From: Aurantiacibacter arachoides
GTDB lineage: Bacteria > Pseudomonadota > Alphaproteobacteria > Sphingomonadales > Sphingomonadaceae
Length of the DNA stretch: 64,000 bases
Assembly (NCBI RefSeq): GCF_009827335.1
Contig: NZ_WTYH01000001.1
Location: 1,116,001 to 1,180,000, forward strand
Reading direction: 5' to 3'
Both the position numbers and the translations under genes were made by a program. The first letter of the stretch is position 1; each line of letters begins with the position of its first letter. This document shows positions 48,346 to 58,621 of this stretch, in pieces. The notes beneath the pieces were generated by a model. That model was not told the DNA's origin, searched no databases, and saw only the letters and a program-made list of their open reading frames with translations.

Positions 48346-49544
48346 GCGGTTCCGCCATTCTGGAGCCAATAGACGGTTGCGAGCTCTCCCGCGGTGGCGG
48401 CGGGGGCATGGGCGTCGCGGCGGATCAGGCCGTCCGCCAGCGCAAGCGAACGCAGTGCGCTGCTATCGCGCTGGAGTATGGGCCGGACACCATCGGCGCC
48501 CAGCGTTGCCCGCATGAATTCGGTCCGTGGTCCCGCCTCGGGCAGATCGCTTGCGAGCGGCAGGCGCATCGTGTGCGGCAGTGGGTCGGCAGCACCTGAA
48601 AGGCGGCGAAGCAGCGGCAGCATGAAATGAAACGCGGTGACGAAGCTCGATACCGGATTGCCCGGCAGGCCAATCACGATCTGTTCCTTGCGCCGCGCGA
48701 GCAACAGCGGTTTCCCCGGTCGCATGGCGATCTTCCAGAACTCGATCGTGGCTCCCCATTCCGCCAGAGCGGGACGCAGGAGATCATGGTCGCCAACCGA
48801 GGCGCCGCCACTGGTGACGATCACATCCGCCCCCGATGCGGCATCCAGCGCGTCGGCCAAGGCCGCCATGTTATCGGGGACTGGGCCGATCCTGTTGACC
48901 TTCGAGGCCAAGGGCGCGGCCATCGCTGCCAGCATTGCACCGTTACTGGCAGGCACCTGCGCATCTGTCAGGGGAGCGGCGCCGTCGCTCAGCTCGCTGC
49001 CGCTGTCTATGATCGCCACGCTCGGCAGCCTGCCGACCGTCAAACGGCCAGCCCCGAAGCCGGCGGCGATGGCGAGGGCGAGCTGGGTCGGCCCCAGCCG
49101 CACGCCCTTGCCGAGCACCACGTCGTTCGCTGCAAAATCGAACCCTCGGCGGCGAACGTGGCGTTCACTTGCCTCCCCGCCCGGCGCGAGGGCGAGGCGG
49201 TTGCCCTCGACGATCGCTTCTTCCTGCACCAGTACACGCAACGCGCCGCCCGGCATCAGTGCGCCCGTGCTGATCCGCACCGCCTCGCCCGGTTCCAGCG
49301 CCCCCTGGTATGGTCGACCGGCCGCGCTTTCCCCCACGATCCGCCAGGTGCCGGCATCACCCGCAGCAAGCGCGTAGCCGTCCATCGCCGAAAGATCGGC
49401 AGCGGGCTGGGCTCGTCGAGCCGCCAGTGGCGCACGCAGGTACCGGCCAAGGCAGTCGCTGGTGGGAAGAAGCTCGTTCGGCAGGGGGTGGGCAAGGTCC
49501 AGCAGGCGTTGCTGGGCGATGTCGAAATCCAGCAGCTCACTCAT
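48342..49544 (-). CDS. moeA: Molybdopterin molybdenumtransferase
   Basis: Inserts molybdate into adenylated molybdopterin. 400 residues. Motifs: [38 protein letters not shown] and [10 protein letters not shown]. The ATG at 49544 overlaps the moaC stop (ATGA), which fixes the start. Confidence 0.95.
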   Translation of the reverse strand: MSELLDFDIAQQRLLDLAHPLPNELLPTSDCLGRYLRAPLAARRAQPAADLSAMDGYALAAGDAGTWRIVGESAAGRPYQGALEPGEAVRISTGALMPGGALRVLVQEEAIVEGNRLALAPGGEASERHVRRRGFDFAANDVVLGKGVRLGPTQLALAIAAGFGAGRLTVGRLPSVAIIDSGSELSDGAAPLTDAQVPASNGAMLAAMAAPLASKVNRIGPVPDNMAALADALDAASGADVIVTSGGASVGDHDLLRPALAEWGATIEFWKIAMRPGKPLLLARRKEQIVIGLPGNPVSSFVTAFHFMLPLLRRLSGAADPLPHTMRLPLASDLPEAGPRTEFMRATLGADGVRPILQRDSSALRSLALADGLIRRDAHAPAATAGELATVYWLQNGGTA

Positions 49545-50011
49545 GGTGCGCGCCAGTCGCCGCTCTTGCCGCCGGTCTTGTGGGTCAGGCGGATGTCCGC
49601 GATGACCATGCCCTTCTCCATCGCCTTGGCCATGTCGTAAATCGTCAGCAGCGCGACCGATGCAGCGGTCAGCGCCTCCATTTCCACCCCGGTCCGCCCG
49701 GTGAGGGAAGCGCGCGCGGTAACGGCTATGCCGTCTTCCTCGAATGCGAAATCGACACTCACGCTGTCGAGCGCGAGCGGGTGGCACAGCGGGATGAGGT
49801 CGCCGGTCTTCTTCGCCGCCATGATCCCGGCGATCCGTGCTGCTGCCATGACGTCACCCTTTGGTCCACTGCCATCGCGCACGGCTGCAAGCGTGCCGGG
49901 CGCCATGCGGATGCGGCCCGTTGCCGTGGCCGAACGCGCCGTTTGCGCCTTGCCCCCCACGTCCACCATGCGCGCCGCGCCGGTCTCGTCGAGGTGGGTC
50001 AGTTGGCTCAT
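49541..50011 (-). CDS. moaC: Cyclic pyranopterin monophosphate synthase
   Basis: Second enzyme of molybdopterin synthesis, forming cPMP. 156 residues. Active-site segments [50 protein letters not shown]. Start at 50011; no clear ribosome-binding site. Confidence 0.96.
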   Translation of the reverse strand: MSQLTHLDETGAARMVDVGGKAQTARSATATGRIRMAPGTLAAVRDGSGPKGDVMAAARIAGIMAAKKTGDLIPLCHPLALDSVSVDFAFEEDGIAVTARASLTGRTGVEMEALTAASVALLTIYDMAKAMEKGMVIADIRLTHKTGGKSGDWRAP

Positions 50012-50079
50012 CGTGAAGCAGCTTTCATGCAAGGGCCGTGAACCGGAAGGCGGCCACGTTGGGGACGGTGCGAAAACGA

Positions 50080-50116
50080 AAACCGCCGCGATCGCCCGGA
50101 GCGGTCGCGGCGGTTT
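50080..50116 (-). terminator. Intrinsic terminator downstream of the DUF3597 gene
   Basis: 16-bp stem (AAACCGCCGCGATCGC / GCGGTCGCGGCGGTTT with one G-T pair) and 5-nt loop. On the minus strand it is followed by TCGTTTTCG, a fair U-rich tail. It lies in the 194-bp spacer between the DUF3597 gene and moaC and would separate their transcription. Confidence 0.6.
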
Positions 50117-50205
50117 CGCCAATTCGTGGTGTTGTGCGCGGGTTGGAACATGCAAACAGCAATGCCACAGGCGCGCGCGCAATTACAATGCCGGGGAGGT
50201 TGGCC

Positions 50206-50613
50206 TCAATCGCGCAGGTCTGCGGGCACGCGGCCGCCGTTGGCAGCGAGCTTGTTCATCACCTGCCTGTGCAGCCAGATGTTCTCTTCCGCCTTGCCCG
50301 AATAATCGGCGTCGCCCAGTTCGGTGGCGAGTTCTTTACGGTTCTCGTAGCTGGGATCTAGCCCGACGAGCTTCATCAGGTCGACGATGGAGGAGCGCCA
50401 GTTGAGGTTGTCCGCGCCGCCCATGCCATCGAGCCTGCGCTCAACGTCGACCTCGTCAACCGCCGCCGACTTGCCCGCGCCGAAGCCCTTGGTCTGTGCG
50501 GGCGCCATCGTCTTGCCGGCGGTAGTGCCAGCAGCGGTGCCGGCGGTGGTGGGCGCAGGGGTTTCGTCCTTGCGGCCGAAGATCGCGTTCTTGATCGACG
50601 TGAAAATGCTCAT
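50206..50613 (-). CDS. DUF3597 family protein
   Basis: 135-residue cytoplasmic protein: short N-terminal motif (MSIFTSIKNAIFG), an Ala/Thr/Gly-rich linker, then the DUF3597 helical domain (VDVERRLDGMG ... NWRSSIVDLMKLVGLDPSY ... RKELATELG). The C-terminal domain has a LysM-like or EF-like helical fold in known structures; function unknown. It has its own downstream terminator, so it is a single-gene unit inserted between moaC and trpC. Confidence 0.85.
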   Translation of the reverse strand: MSIFTSIKNAIFGRKDETPAPTTAGTAAGTTAGKTMAPAQTKGFGAGKSAAVDEVDVERRLDGMGGADNLNWRSSIVDLMKLVGLDPSYENRKELATELGDADYSGKAEENIWLHRQVMNKLAANGGRVPADLRD

Positions 50614-50802
50614 CTCGTTCCCTTTTTCTTGCTGGCGGCCACCTTCCGGGGGCCGTGTTGCCGATAGAACGCGCGAAGGCGCAAAATGTCCCGATGCCAG
50701 CGCAATTCCTGCAAAGCAAAAACAGCGCCATCATTCGGCAACCTTTGGTCGCTAAACGTTGTCGACACATGTCCGGTGCCGGATGTTGCAGGAAATCCCG
50801 GA

Positions 50803-51762
50803 ATGGTTTTTCGTATCGTCACCTTGCTGGCCGGGTGCGCCGTTCTTGCCGGATGCGGGGGCGGTGGCGGATCGTCCGACGTGCCTGGCCCGGTGGCCAC
50901 CTCCTCTCCGACGCCAACGCCCGGGGCGACACCTTACCAAACCTTTGCCCAGCAAACGGGCAACCGCACCTATGCGACGTCGTGCGCTGCCGGCGTTTTG
51001 AAGGTGCCGGGCACGGTGGTCTATCCCGCCACCGATTTCGGCGCGAGCCTAGCCATAGCCTACAACGCCGGGACGCAGCTTTTTGCCATCAACGGGCCGA
51101 ACGGCGTGAACGCCAATTTCGGGCCGGCCGACCTAGACCCGGCACCGCCAGCTAGCAGCAGCGCGGCCTATTCGCGCACCCTGGCCGATGGGTTTCGCGC
51201 GCGGTTCATCATCGGCAACGGGGCAGGGGCTGGCGGCACGCTCGATTACGTGCGCAGCGCCTTTCTCGCCGCCCAGACCGGCGCTGGTGAGCCGTTGACC
51301 CATTACTGCGTGTTGGGAGTGCCGACGCTCATCACGGATCAACCCGCGAGCGGCTCCCTCACTTTCGGACAGATCGCGGTGAGCGGTGTCGCGTTGGAAC
51401 AGGTGTCCGGCGGATTCGTCACCTACGACATCCGCGACAGTACCGTTTCGTTGAGTGCCAATGCCACCACCGGCCGGATCGCCGCCTCGATCCGACTGCT
51501 GGGGCGCCGCGTCGACAGCGGCACGGCCGCGGGCGCCAGCACGGAGCTGGGCACCTTTGCCGGCACGGCGGCCCTGGCAACGAATGCCACGACCTTTTCC
51601 GGCGTGCTGACAAGTACCGATCGCACCAGCCTGCAATCGCAGATCGGCGGGTGGTATTTCGGGCCACAGGGACGAGAGATCGGCGCGAGTTTCACGGTCG
51701 TCGCACAAGATGCCGCTGGCCGGCAGCTTTACGTGCTCGGCACGGTGGTCGGGAATCGCTGA
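50803..51762 (+). CDS. Lipoprotein with transferrin-binding-protein-like beta-barrel domain
   Basis: 319-residue protein with lipobox CAVLAGC, a Gly/Ser/Pro/Thr linker (GGGGGSSDVPGPVATSS), and a C-terminal region with alternating strands ending in FSGVLTSTDR, GGWYFGPQGREIGASF, VLGTVVG. The GxFxGPxxxEIG-type segment is typical of TbpB-like lipoproteins, which bind a ligand at the cell surface. The start at 50803 has AGGAA upstream; the frame is open 39 codons earlier. It is convergent with trpC, 4 bp apart. Ligand unknown; no TonB receptor is adjacent. Confidence 0.72.
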   Translation: MVFRIVTLLAGCAVLAGCGGGGGSSDVPGPVATSSPTPTPGATPYQTFAQQTGNRTYATSCAAGVLKVPGTVVYPATDFGASLAIAYNAGTQLFAINGPNGVNANFGPADLDPAPPASSSAAYSRTLADGFRARFIIGNGAGAGGTLDYVRSAFLAAQTGAGEPLTHYCVLGVPTLITDQPASGSLTFGQIAVSGVALEQVSGGFVTYDIRDSTVSLSANATTGRIAASIRLLGRRVDSGTAAGASTELGTFAGTAALATNATTFSGVLTSTDRTSLQSQIGGWYFGPQGREIGASFTVVAQDAAGRQLYVLGTVVGNR

Positions 51763-51766
51763 CTTT

Positions 51767-52561
51767 TCAGGCCGCGCCTTGCAGCAGGGCCCGCGTGGCG
51801 GCCTCGACATCGTCTTCGCGCATCAGGCTTTCCCCGACAAGGAAGCAGCGCACGCCGGCCTGTGCGAGACGCGCGCAGTCCGCGTGGTTCACGATCCCGC
51901 TTTCTCCCACGAGCAACGCGTCTGCAGGGGCGAGCGGGGCGAGGCGTTCGGTGGTGGCGATGTCGGTCCGGAAGGTCTTGAGATCGCGGTTGTTCACGCC
52001 GATCAGGCGCGAGGACAGGTGCGTAACGGCACGCTCCAGCTCGGCTTCGTCGTGGACTTCGACCAGCACGTCCATCCCGCGTTCCAAGGCCGCGGCCTCG
52101 ATCTCCTGCATCGCATCGTCTTCCAGCGCGGCGACGATGATCAGGATGGCGTCGGCCCCGATGGCGCGGCTCTCGGCAACCTGCCAAGGATCCACTATGA
52201 AGTCCTTGCGCAGGACCGGGAGGGCACAGCTCGCGCGTGCATCCATGAGGTAGTCCTCGTGCCCTTGAAAATAGGGCGCGTCGGTCAGGACGGAGAGGCA
52301 GGCGGCACCGCCCGCGGCGTAGGCCATCGCATGGTCGTGCGGACGAAAGTCGGCGCGGATCAGGCCCTTCGAGGGGCTGGCCTTCTTGATTTCCGCGATC
52401 AGGCCGAAGCCGCCGCGAACCTTGTCCTCCAGCGCCCGGCGAAAACCCCGCGGCGCCTCCTCGTTGGCGGCCGCGCGGTCAAGGTCGTCCAGCGTCGCCA
52501 GCGTCTTGCGCGCGGCAACTTCCTCGCGCTTGGTGGCGCAGATTTCTTCGAGCTTGTTCAT
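51767..52561 (-). CDS. trpC: Indole-3-glycerol phosphate synthase
   Basis: Fourth step of tryptophan synthesis. 264 residues, single-function (not fused to TrpF). Motifs [54 protein letters not shown]. Its ATG overlaps the trpD stop (ATGA). Confidence 0.96.
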   Translation of the reverse strand: MNKLEEICATKREEVAARKTLATLDDLDRAAANEEAPRGFRRALEDKVRGGFGLIAEIKKASPSKGLIRADFRPHDHAMAYAAGGAACLSVLTDAPYFQGHEDYLMDARASCALPVLRKDFIVDPWQVAESRAIGADAILIIVAALEDDAMQEIEAAALERGMDVLVEVHDEAELERAVTHLSSRLIGVNNRDLKTFRTDIATTERLAPLAPADALLVGESGIVNHADCARLAQAGVRCFLVGESLMREDDVEAATRALLQGAA

Positions 52562-53553
52562 TTGACGGTCGCGATCCAGCATTCGAGCAACGCCTTGGCC
52601 AGCCCCTTGTCGATAGCCTCGCTCGCTTCCTCCACGCCTTCGCGCCAGCTTTCGACCTCGCCAGCCACCATCAGCGCGCCGGCCGCGTTGAACAGCACCG
52701 CATCGCGGTAGGGTCCGGGCGCACCCATCAGCAGCGCCTGCAACGCCTTGGCATTGTGGACGGCATCGCCGCCCCGGATGGCTTCGACAGGCGCGTGCCG
52801 CAGCCCGGCCTCGCTGGCATCCACACGGCGCATGGTGACCTCGCGGCCCTGCACGTCAGCCAGTTCGTTGCCTTCGTCCAGGCTCAGTTCGTCCAGCCCC
52901 TCGTCGCCCGAGACGATAAAGGTACGCTCCGTTCCCAACCGCGCCATCGCTTCGGCATAGATCGGCACGTAGGCCGGCCGCGCAATTCCGATGAGCTGGC
53001 GGCGCGTGTGTGCCGGGTTGGAAAGCGGGCCCATCAGGTTGAAGATCGTGCGCCGCGCCAGCTTCTGCCGGATGGGCTGGATCCGCGCCATCGCCGGATG
53101 GTGGTTCTTTGCGAACAGGAAGCAGATGCCGATGTCGGCCAGCGTCTGTTCGGCGGTGCGACCCGCAGCGTCCATGTCCAGGCCGAGCGCCTCCAGCGTA
53201 TCCGCCGCGCCCGCCTTGCTGCTCGCCGCGCGATTGCCGTGCTTGGCGACCGGCACCCCGCAGGCCGCCACCACCAGCGCGACGGCGGTGCTGACGTTCA
53301 GCGTATGGTGCCCGTCGCCGCCGGTGCCGCAAACGTCGATGGCGTTGCCCGGCGCATCAATGGGGATTAGCCGAGCCCGCAACGCCCGCGCCGCGCCGGC
53401 AATCTCTCCCGCACGCTCGCCGCGGTCGGACAGCTCGGTCAGATAACGGGCGATGTCCTCCTCGGACGGCTCGCCATCGAGCAGGCGGCCGAACACCTCT
53501 TCCGCCTCGTCCTCGTACAACGGCGTATCGACCGCAGGAAGCAGCGTGCTCAC
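52558..53553 (-). CDS. trpD: Anthranilate phosphoribosyltransferase
   Basis: Transfers phosphoribosyl to anthranilate. 331 residues. [17 protein letters not shown] is the PRPP loop, followed by [15 protein letters not shown] and [10 protein letters not shown]. Start is GTG at 53553 overlapping the trpG stop (GTGA); an ATG 30 bases upstream lies inside trpG. Confidence 0.96.
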   Translation of the reverse strand: MSTLLPAVDTPLYEDEAEEVFGRLLDGEPSEEDIARYLTELSDRGERAGEIAGAARALRARLIPIDAPGNAIDVCGTGGDGHHTLNVSTAVALVVAACGVPVAKHGNRAASSKAGAADTLEALGLDMDAAGRTAEQTLADIGICFLFAKNHHPAMARIQPIRQKLARRTIFNLMGPLSNPAHTRRQLIGIARPAYVPIYAEAMARLGTERTFIVSGDEGLDELSLDEGNELADVQGREVTMRRVDASEAGLRHAPVEAIRGGDAVHNAKALQALLMGAPGPYRDAVLFNAAGALMVAGEVESWREGVEEASEAIDKGLAKALLECWIATVK

Positions 53554-54167
53554 GCCCCGCGTTCCTGCGCGTCCATGCCACAAATGCGGAGGAAATTGGC
53601 GAGCAGCGCGTGGCCGTGTTCGGTCGCGATGCTCTCCGGATGGAATTGCACGCCGTGGATCGGCAGATCGGCGTGACGGAAGCCCATCACCGCCGTGCCG
53701 TCCAGCCCCGGTGTCTCGCTGGTGGCGTTGACCAGCAGGCAGGCGGGAATATCCTCCACGATCAGCGAATGATAGCGCGTGGCGGTGTAGGGGGAGGGCA
53801 GGCCCGCGAAAACACCCGTCCCGTCATGCTCCACCGGGCTTGTCTTGCCATGCATCAGCCCGCCGCGCGTGACCCGCCCGCCGAAATGCTGCCCGATCGC
53901 CTGGTGGCCAAGGCAGACGCCAAGCAGCGGCGTCGCGCTGTCGGCGCAGGCGGCGACTAGATCGAGGCTGACGCCAGCCTCGTTCGGCGTGCAGGGGCCG
54001 GGCGAGATCAGCACGCCCTTTGCCCCGATCGCCAACGCCCCTGCGGCGTCAAGCGCATCGTTGCGCACAACTTCGACCCGTGCGCCTAGTTCCATCAGGT
54101 AATGGACGAGGTTGAAGGTGAAGCTGTCGTAATTGTCGATGACGAGGATGTCAGGCTGCTCGCTCAT
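53550..54167 (-). CDS. trpG: Anthranilate synthase component II (glutamine amidotransferase)
   Basis: Releases ammonia from glutamine for anthranilate synthesis with TrpE. 205 residues. Catalytic Cys in [11 protein letters not shown], His-Glu in GVQFHPES, and [11 protein letters not shown] at the N-terminus. It lies first in a trpG-trpD-trpC operon; its partner trpE is about 2.9 kb away on the same strand, with three non-trp genes between. Confidence 0.96.
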   Translation of the reverse strand: MSEQPDILVIDNYDSFTFNLVHYLMELGARVEVVRNDALDAAGALAIGAKGVLISPGPCTPNEAGVSLDLVAACADSATPLLGVCLGHQAIGQHFGGRVTRGGLMHGKTSPVEHDGTGVFAGLPSPYTATRYHSLIVEDIPACLLVNATSETPGLDGTAVMGFRHADLPIHGVQFHPESIATEHGHALLANFLRICGMDAQERGA

Positions 54168-54175
54168 GCGCGGGA

Positions 54176-54204
54176 GCCTTATGGAAAGCCCGCGGCGGTG
54201 CCAA
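54176..54204 (-). promoter_or_regulatory. Predicted trpGDC promoter, leaderless configuration
   Basis: On the minus strand: TTGGCA (54204-54199), exactly 17 bp, TAAGGC (54181-54176). The ATG of trpG is at 54167, eight bases after the -10 box, so the mRNA would start at or next to the start codon. Confidence 0.5.
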
Positions 54205-54265
54205 GCGCCGATTAAGGGCGGTGGCCTCTTCCTTTCCGCTGTCCAGCCCACATCTTTCACAAGGT

Positions 54266-55348
54266 ATGCGTCGTTTCCCCCAGTTCACCTGCTCTCTCCT
54301 TGTCGCCGCAGCGCTCGCCACGGCCGGTTGTGCCGAGGCGCAGGATCGAGCGGCGGAGGTAACCGGCGAGGAAGCGCCTCAGGTCGCCACTCGAGGCCTC
54401 GATCCCGACATTCTGGAGCAGACGATCGGGCAAGCGGCGCAATTGCCCAATCTTCGCTCGCTTATCGTGATGCGCCATGGCGAGCCGCTGGTGGAGGAAC
54501 GGTTCAACGGCGGGCCCGGGCTGGACGCTGCTGTCAACATCAAGTCCGCTTCCAAATCGGTCATTTCGGCGCTGGTCGGCATGGCGATAGAGCGCGGCGT
54601 CCTGGAAGGCACCGGGCAACCTGTGTTGAGCGAGCTGTCGGCCTATGCGCCGGCCGATGCCGATCCGCGGCTGCGACAGGTGACCGTTGGCAACCTGCTG
54701 TCCATGCGCGCCGGGCTGGAGCGGACCTCGGGCGACAACTATGGTCGCTGGGTCTCCAGCGAAAACTGGGTGCGCTATGCCCTGTCGCGGCCTTTCGTGG
54801 AGGAGCCGGGCGGACGGATGCTCTATTCCACCGGCAGCACGCACCTCCTGTCCGCCATGCTGACCGAGGCATCTGGCCGCTCGACATGGGCGCTGGCGCA
54901 GGAGTGGCTGGCAGAACCGCTGGGCGTGGTCATCCCCCGGTGGGAGCGTGATCCGCAAGGAATCTATCTCGGCGGCAACCAGATGGCGATGAGCCCGCGC
55001 GCCATGGCGGCCTTTGGCGAGCTTTACCGCAACGGCGGCGCGGCGGGCGGCGAGCAGGTGTTGCCGGCCGAATGGGTCGAACGAAGCTGGACCCCGGCCA
55101 CGCGCTCCCCCTGGAGCGGTGAGAGCTATGGCTATGGCTGGTTCATTGGTGAGGTGCGCGGCCACCTGGTCTATTACGCCTGGGGTTATGGCGGGCAGAT
55201 GATATTCGTAGTGCCGGATTTGGCGATGACGGTGGTTATGACCTCCTCCACCGACGTGGAACGTGGCAGCGATCATCTGGGCGCGCTGCGCCGCCTGCTG
55301 AAGGACGGCATCGTGCCCGCGGCCGAACGCGGCGGTCAGACCGGCTAG
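54266..55348 (+). CDS. Serine hydrolase, beta-lactamase/PBP4* family (class C-like), lipoprotein
   Basis: 360-residue exported protein with lipobox ATAGC and the serine-hydrolase fold: nucleophile S94-x-x-K97 (SASKS), a YST motif as the YxN equivalent, and GYGG as the third box. The family includes esterases, D-amino-acid peptidases and degenerate penicillin-binding proteins; the sequence does not settle which. It diverges from trpG and converges with pip: both genes use the same CTAG (55345-55348) as stop codon. Confidence 0.85.
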   Translation: MRRFPQFTCSLLVAAALATAGCAEAQDRAAEVTGEEAPQVATRGLDPDILEQTIGQAAQLPNLRSLIVMRHGEPLVEERFNGGPGLDAAVNIKSASKSVISALVGMAIERGVLEGTGQPVLSELSAYAPADADPRLRQVTVGNLLSMRAGLERTSGDNYGRWVSSENWVRYALSRPFVEEPGGRMLYSTGSTHLLSAMLTEASGRSTWALAQEWLAEPLGVVIPRWERDPQGIYLGGNQMAMSPRAMAAFGELYRNGGAAGGEQVLPAEWVERSWTPATRSPWSGESYGYGWFIGEVRGHLVYYAWGYGGQMIFVVPDLAMTVVMTSSTDVERGSDHLGALRRLLKDGIVPAAERGGQTG

Positions 55349-56304
55349 CCGGCTTTCCCAGCGAACTGGTCCGTCGCGCGAACCAGGCCATCGATGATCC
55401 CCGGCTCGCCCGCGGAATGGCCCGCATCGTGGACGATGCGCAGGTCAACCTCCGGCCAGGCTTTCTTGACATCCCACGCCGAGACCGGCGGGCAGCAGAT
55501 GTCGTGGCGGCCCTGCACGATGATGCCGGGGATGCCCGCCAGCTTGCCCGCGTCGCGCAGCAGCTGCGCTTCCTCGAGGAAGAAGTCGGCCAGGAAGAAC
55601 TTGGCGCAGATGCGGGCAAAGGGCACGGCCTTGGCCGGATCGGCGAAGCTTGAGAGCAGTTCCTCGTTGGGAAGCAGGGTCGCGACGCTGCCTTCCCACA
55701 ACGACCACTGCGTGGCGGCGGCGAGGCGGGTCGCCTCGTCGTCGCTCGTCAGCCGGTCGTAATAGGCCTGCACCAGGTTGCCACGCTCGGCTTCGGGGAT
55801 GAGGCCGGAGAACTTGTCCCACTGTTCGGCCATGATCTCGCTGGCGCCGTAGGTATAGAGCCAGTCCTTTTCCTTTTGCCTGCCGAGGAACACGCCGCGC
55901 AGGATCAGCTCGCTGCACCGTTCCGGGTAAGTCTCGGCATAGGCGAGCGCCAGCGTGGCGCCCCAGCTGCCGCCGAAGACCTGCCAGCTATCGAACCCGG
56001 CCATCCGCCGCAGCTTTTCCATGTCCTCCACGATGCGCCAGGTATCGTTCGCCGCGATCTCGGCGAAGGGCAGCGACTTGCCGCAGCCGCGCTGGTCGAA
56101 CAGGATCACGTCGTACAGCGCCGGATCCCACTGGCCGCGATGGGCAGGGCTGATGCCGCCACCAGGGCCTCCGTGCAGCATAACCGCAGGCTTGGCACCC
56201 TTCGTGCCGACCCGCTCCCAATACAGCGAATGGCCCTCGCCCACATCGAGCATGCCGCTCTCGAACGGCTCGGTGATCGGATACAGGCCCCGGTACTGCG
56301 TCAT
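55345..56304 (-). CDS. pip: Proline iminopeptidase (alpha/beta hydrolase, S33)
   Basis: Removes N-terminal proline from peptides. 319 residues. HGGPGGGISP is the oxyanion loop, DQRGCGKS follows, the nucleophile elbow is GGSWGA, and the acid and His are in GRHDICCP and HDAGHSAG. The ATG overlaps the stop of the glycosidase-like gene (ATGA). It sits between trpE and trpG. Confidence 0.95.
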   Translation of the reverse strand: MTQYRGLYPITEPFESGMLDVGEGHSLYWERVGTKGAKPAVMLHGGPGGGISPAHRGQWDPALYDVILFDQRGCGKSLPFAEIAANDTWRIVEDMEKLRRMAGFDSWQVFGGSWGATLALAYAETYPERCSELILRGVFLGRQKEKDWLYTYGASEIMAEQWDKFSGLIPEAERGNLVQAYYDRLTSDDEATRLAAATQWSLWEGSVATLLPNEELLSSFADPAKAVPFARICAKFFLADFFLEEAQLLRDAGKLAGIPGIIVQGRHDICCPPVSAWDVKKAWPEVDLRIVHDAGHSAGEPGIIDGLVRATDQFAGKAG

Positions 56305-57077
56305 TCCACGTCCTCTTGTCTGCGCACGACCACCAGCGGGCCGATGGGGGCACCGGTGTCGATCCGGCCACGCGATGCGTCCCACAACAGCGATACGGTG
56401 CCATCGAGGAACAGCGCGTTATCGACATTGAGCACGTCGCGATAGAGCCGTGCCATCTTGCCGAAGCTGACGGGCGCCTCGCTGATCAGGAAATGCGCCC
56501 GGCCGTTGGCATCGACGCCCACCCCGTTCCTGATCTTGCGGCTCTCGCCGTCTGGATCGAACGATGGATGCAATTCCCCGTCGATGACCAGCATCGGGCC
56601 GGACTGGGTGGCGAACATGGGGCGCTCCGTCACCTGTTCGGCGAAGGCATCGGTCGGCAGGACGCGCCAGGACCCATCGGTTGTGCCGAAGAACACGCCG
56701 TTGGGCAGCAGGTGAAAATTCCCCGGCCCCTCCGCCCGGTTGAGCAGATGCAGGCGCTGTCCATTCTCGACGAAATAGCCGATGGGCTGGCCGTCGCTGT
56801 CGTACATGCCGGCATTCATGGCCATCATCGCGCCTTGAGATGCGGTGTCGTCCTGCGAAAAGGCCCGCAGCGAGCGCCAGGGTGAGCCGCCTTCGGGGGC
56901 GAGCGCCGTGCCGACGACGTGTTCCGCCGGATCGGCGGTGCAATGCGTGAAGGGCGATTGTTCGAACATAACCGGCGCGCAGATCGAGGCGACGGCCTCA
57001 CTCTCTTCGCCATCGAAATGCACCTCGCAGGAAGCGAGCAGCAGCGCCGCGCCGCACCCGAGAATGCGAAATATCAC
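56301..57077 (-). CDS. Phosphodiester glycosidase-like lipoprotein (NAGPA/DUF2233 domain)
   Basis: 258-residue protein, GTG start overlapping the trpE stop (GTGA). Lipobox LLLASC. The mature part has the NAGPA-type core: MAMNAGMYDSDGQPIGYFVENG, NGVFFGTTDGS, ATQSGPMLVIDGELHPSF, RNGVGVDANGRAHFLISE, NALFLDGTVS. The family removes terminal sugars linked by phosphodiester bonds or acts on exopolysaccharide. The function here is inferred only at family level. Confidence 0.82.
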   Translation of the reverse strand: MIFRILGCGAALLLASCEVHFDGEESEAVASICAPVMFEQSPFTHCTADPAEHVVGTALAPEGGSPWRSLRAFSQDDTASQGAMMAMNAGMYDSDGQPIGYFVENGQRLHLLNRAEGPGNFHLLPNGVFFGTTDGSWRVLPTDAFAEQVTERPMFATQSGPMLVIDGELHPSFDPDGESRKIRNGVGVDANGRAHFLISEAPVSFGKMARLYRDVLNVDNALFLDGTVSLLWDASRGRIDTGAPIGPLVVVRRQEDVE

Positions 57078-58621
57078 TGGCCGGGTTCCGCCTCGCGTGC
57101 CTGCGCCAGGGCATCCTTGGCCGCGGCGATGAGGGCGCCGGCCTTGTGGCGGCATTCCGCGGCTTCGTATTCCGGATCGCTGTCGGCCACGATGCCCGCG
57201 CCCGCCTGCACGTGCATGACGCCGTCCTTCACCACGGCGGTGCGCAGGACGATGCAGCTGTCGACCGATCCGTCGGGTGCGAAATACCCTACCCCGCCGG
57301 CGTAGGCGCCGCGCGTTTCCGGTTCGAGCTCGGCAATGATCTCGCACGCGCGAATCTTGGGTGCGCCACTGACGGTGCCGGCGGGAAACCCGGCGAACAG
57401 CGCGTCGAGCGCATCGTGATCGTGTGCCAGCTGGCCGATGACGTTGCTGACGATATGCATGACATGGCTGTAGCGTTCGACGGTGAAGCTGTCGGTCACG
57501 TGCACGCTGCCCTGCGTGGCCACGCGGCCAACGTCGTTCCGCCCCAGGTCGAGCAACATCAGGTGCTCGGCGCATTCCTTGGGATCGGCTAGCAGGCTTC
57601 GCTCGTTGGCCCGGTCTTCCCCCTCGTCACCGCCGCGCGGGCGGGTGCCGGCGATGGGGCGGATGGTGACCTCTCCATCGCGAACCCGCACCAGGATCTC
57701 CGGGCTGGAGCCGACAACGGCAAAACCCGGCAGGTCGAGGAAATACAGGAACGGCGACGGATTGACCCGCCTCAGGCTGCGATAGAGCGCCAGCGGCGGC
57801 AGCGGGAAGGGGCAGGTAAAGCGCTGGGCAAGCACGACCTGGAAGATGTCGCCTGCCGCAATGTAGTCCTTGGCCGCCAGCACCATGCGGGCGTAATCGG
57901 CGGGATCAGTGCGCGCCATAAGCACCGGATCGACACTGTCCGCAAGGCGGGGCGGGGGCGGCACCCGTTCTTCGAGCCGCCGGAGTGCCGCATCGATCCT
58001 GTGTTCCGCCTGGCTGACCGCGTCGTCGGCCTCTTCCTGCCCGGCAAACAGCGGCGCGACGACGAAGAGCGCGTCGGTCAGCCTGTCGAAAACGAGCACC
58101 AGCGTTGGCCGGGCAAACAGCATGTCGGGCAATTGCAGCCCGCTTTGCGGGGCGCGCGGCAGTTTCTCGACAAGGCCGATGGTCTCGTACCCGAAATAGC
58201 CGACGAGGCAGGCGAGGGCCGGCGGCAAGCCTTGGGGCACTTCGATGCGGCAGGCCGCGACCAGTGAGCGCAATGCCACAAGGCTGTCACCCTCCAAAGG
58301 CGCAAAGGCTTCGCGATCGTGCTGCCAGTCGCGGTTGATCTCTGCCCGCGCTCCGGTGGCGCGAAACAGCAGGTCGGGATCGAGGCCGAGCAGGCTGTAG
58401 CGCCCACGGATTTCGCCGCCCTCCACCGATTCAAGCAGGAAGTCGCCGCGCCCTTCCTCGATCAGCTTGAGCGCCGCCCCCACCGGCGTTTCCGTATCGG
58501 CCACCACGCGGCGCCAGACGAGCGTGTTGCGCCCCGCCGCCAGCGCTGCGCGCGCCCTTGCCGAATTGTTGAGCGCCGCGGTCAGAGCCGCCCCCTCAAT
58601 TGAGGGCGGGGTTGTTGGCAC
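57074..58621 (-). CDS. trpE: Anthranilate synthase component I
   Basis: Converts chorismate to anthranilate, first committed step of tryptophan synthesis. 515 residues. Motifs: LLESVEGG (feedback-inhibition region, contains the Ser of the LLES motif), PIAGTRPRG, LLDLGRNDVGRV, and GTVSGAPKIRA. The start is uncertain: GTG at 58621 overlaps ppiD by 26 bp and has a weak ribosome-binding site; no ATG is available nearby. No leader peptide or attenuator is visible; the gene is read through from ppiD. Confidence 0.93.
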   Translation of the reverse strand: MPTTPPSIEGAALTAALNNSARARAALAAGRNTLVWRRVVADTETPVGAALKLIEEGRGDFLLESVEGGEIRGRYSLLGLDPDLLFRATGARAEINRDWQHDREAFAPLEGDSLVALRSLVAACRIEVPQGLPPALACLVGYFGYETIGLVEKLPRAPQSGLQLPDMLFARPTLVLVFDRLTDALFVVAPLFAGQEEADDAVSQAEHRIDAALRRLEERVPPPPRLADSVDPVLMARTDPADYARMVLAAKDYIAAGDIFQVVLAQRFTCPFPLPPLALYRSLRRVNPSPFLYFLDLPGFAVVGSSPEILVRVRDGEVTIRPIAGTRPRGGDEGEDRANERSLLADPKECAEHLMLLDLGRNDVGRVATQGSVHVTDSFTVERYSHVMHIVSNVIGQLAHDHDALDALFAGFPAGTVSGAPKIRACEIIAELEPETRGAYAGGVGYFAPDGSVDSCIVLRTAVVKDGVMHVQAGAGIVADSDPEYEAAECRHKAGALIAAAKDALAQAREAEPGQ

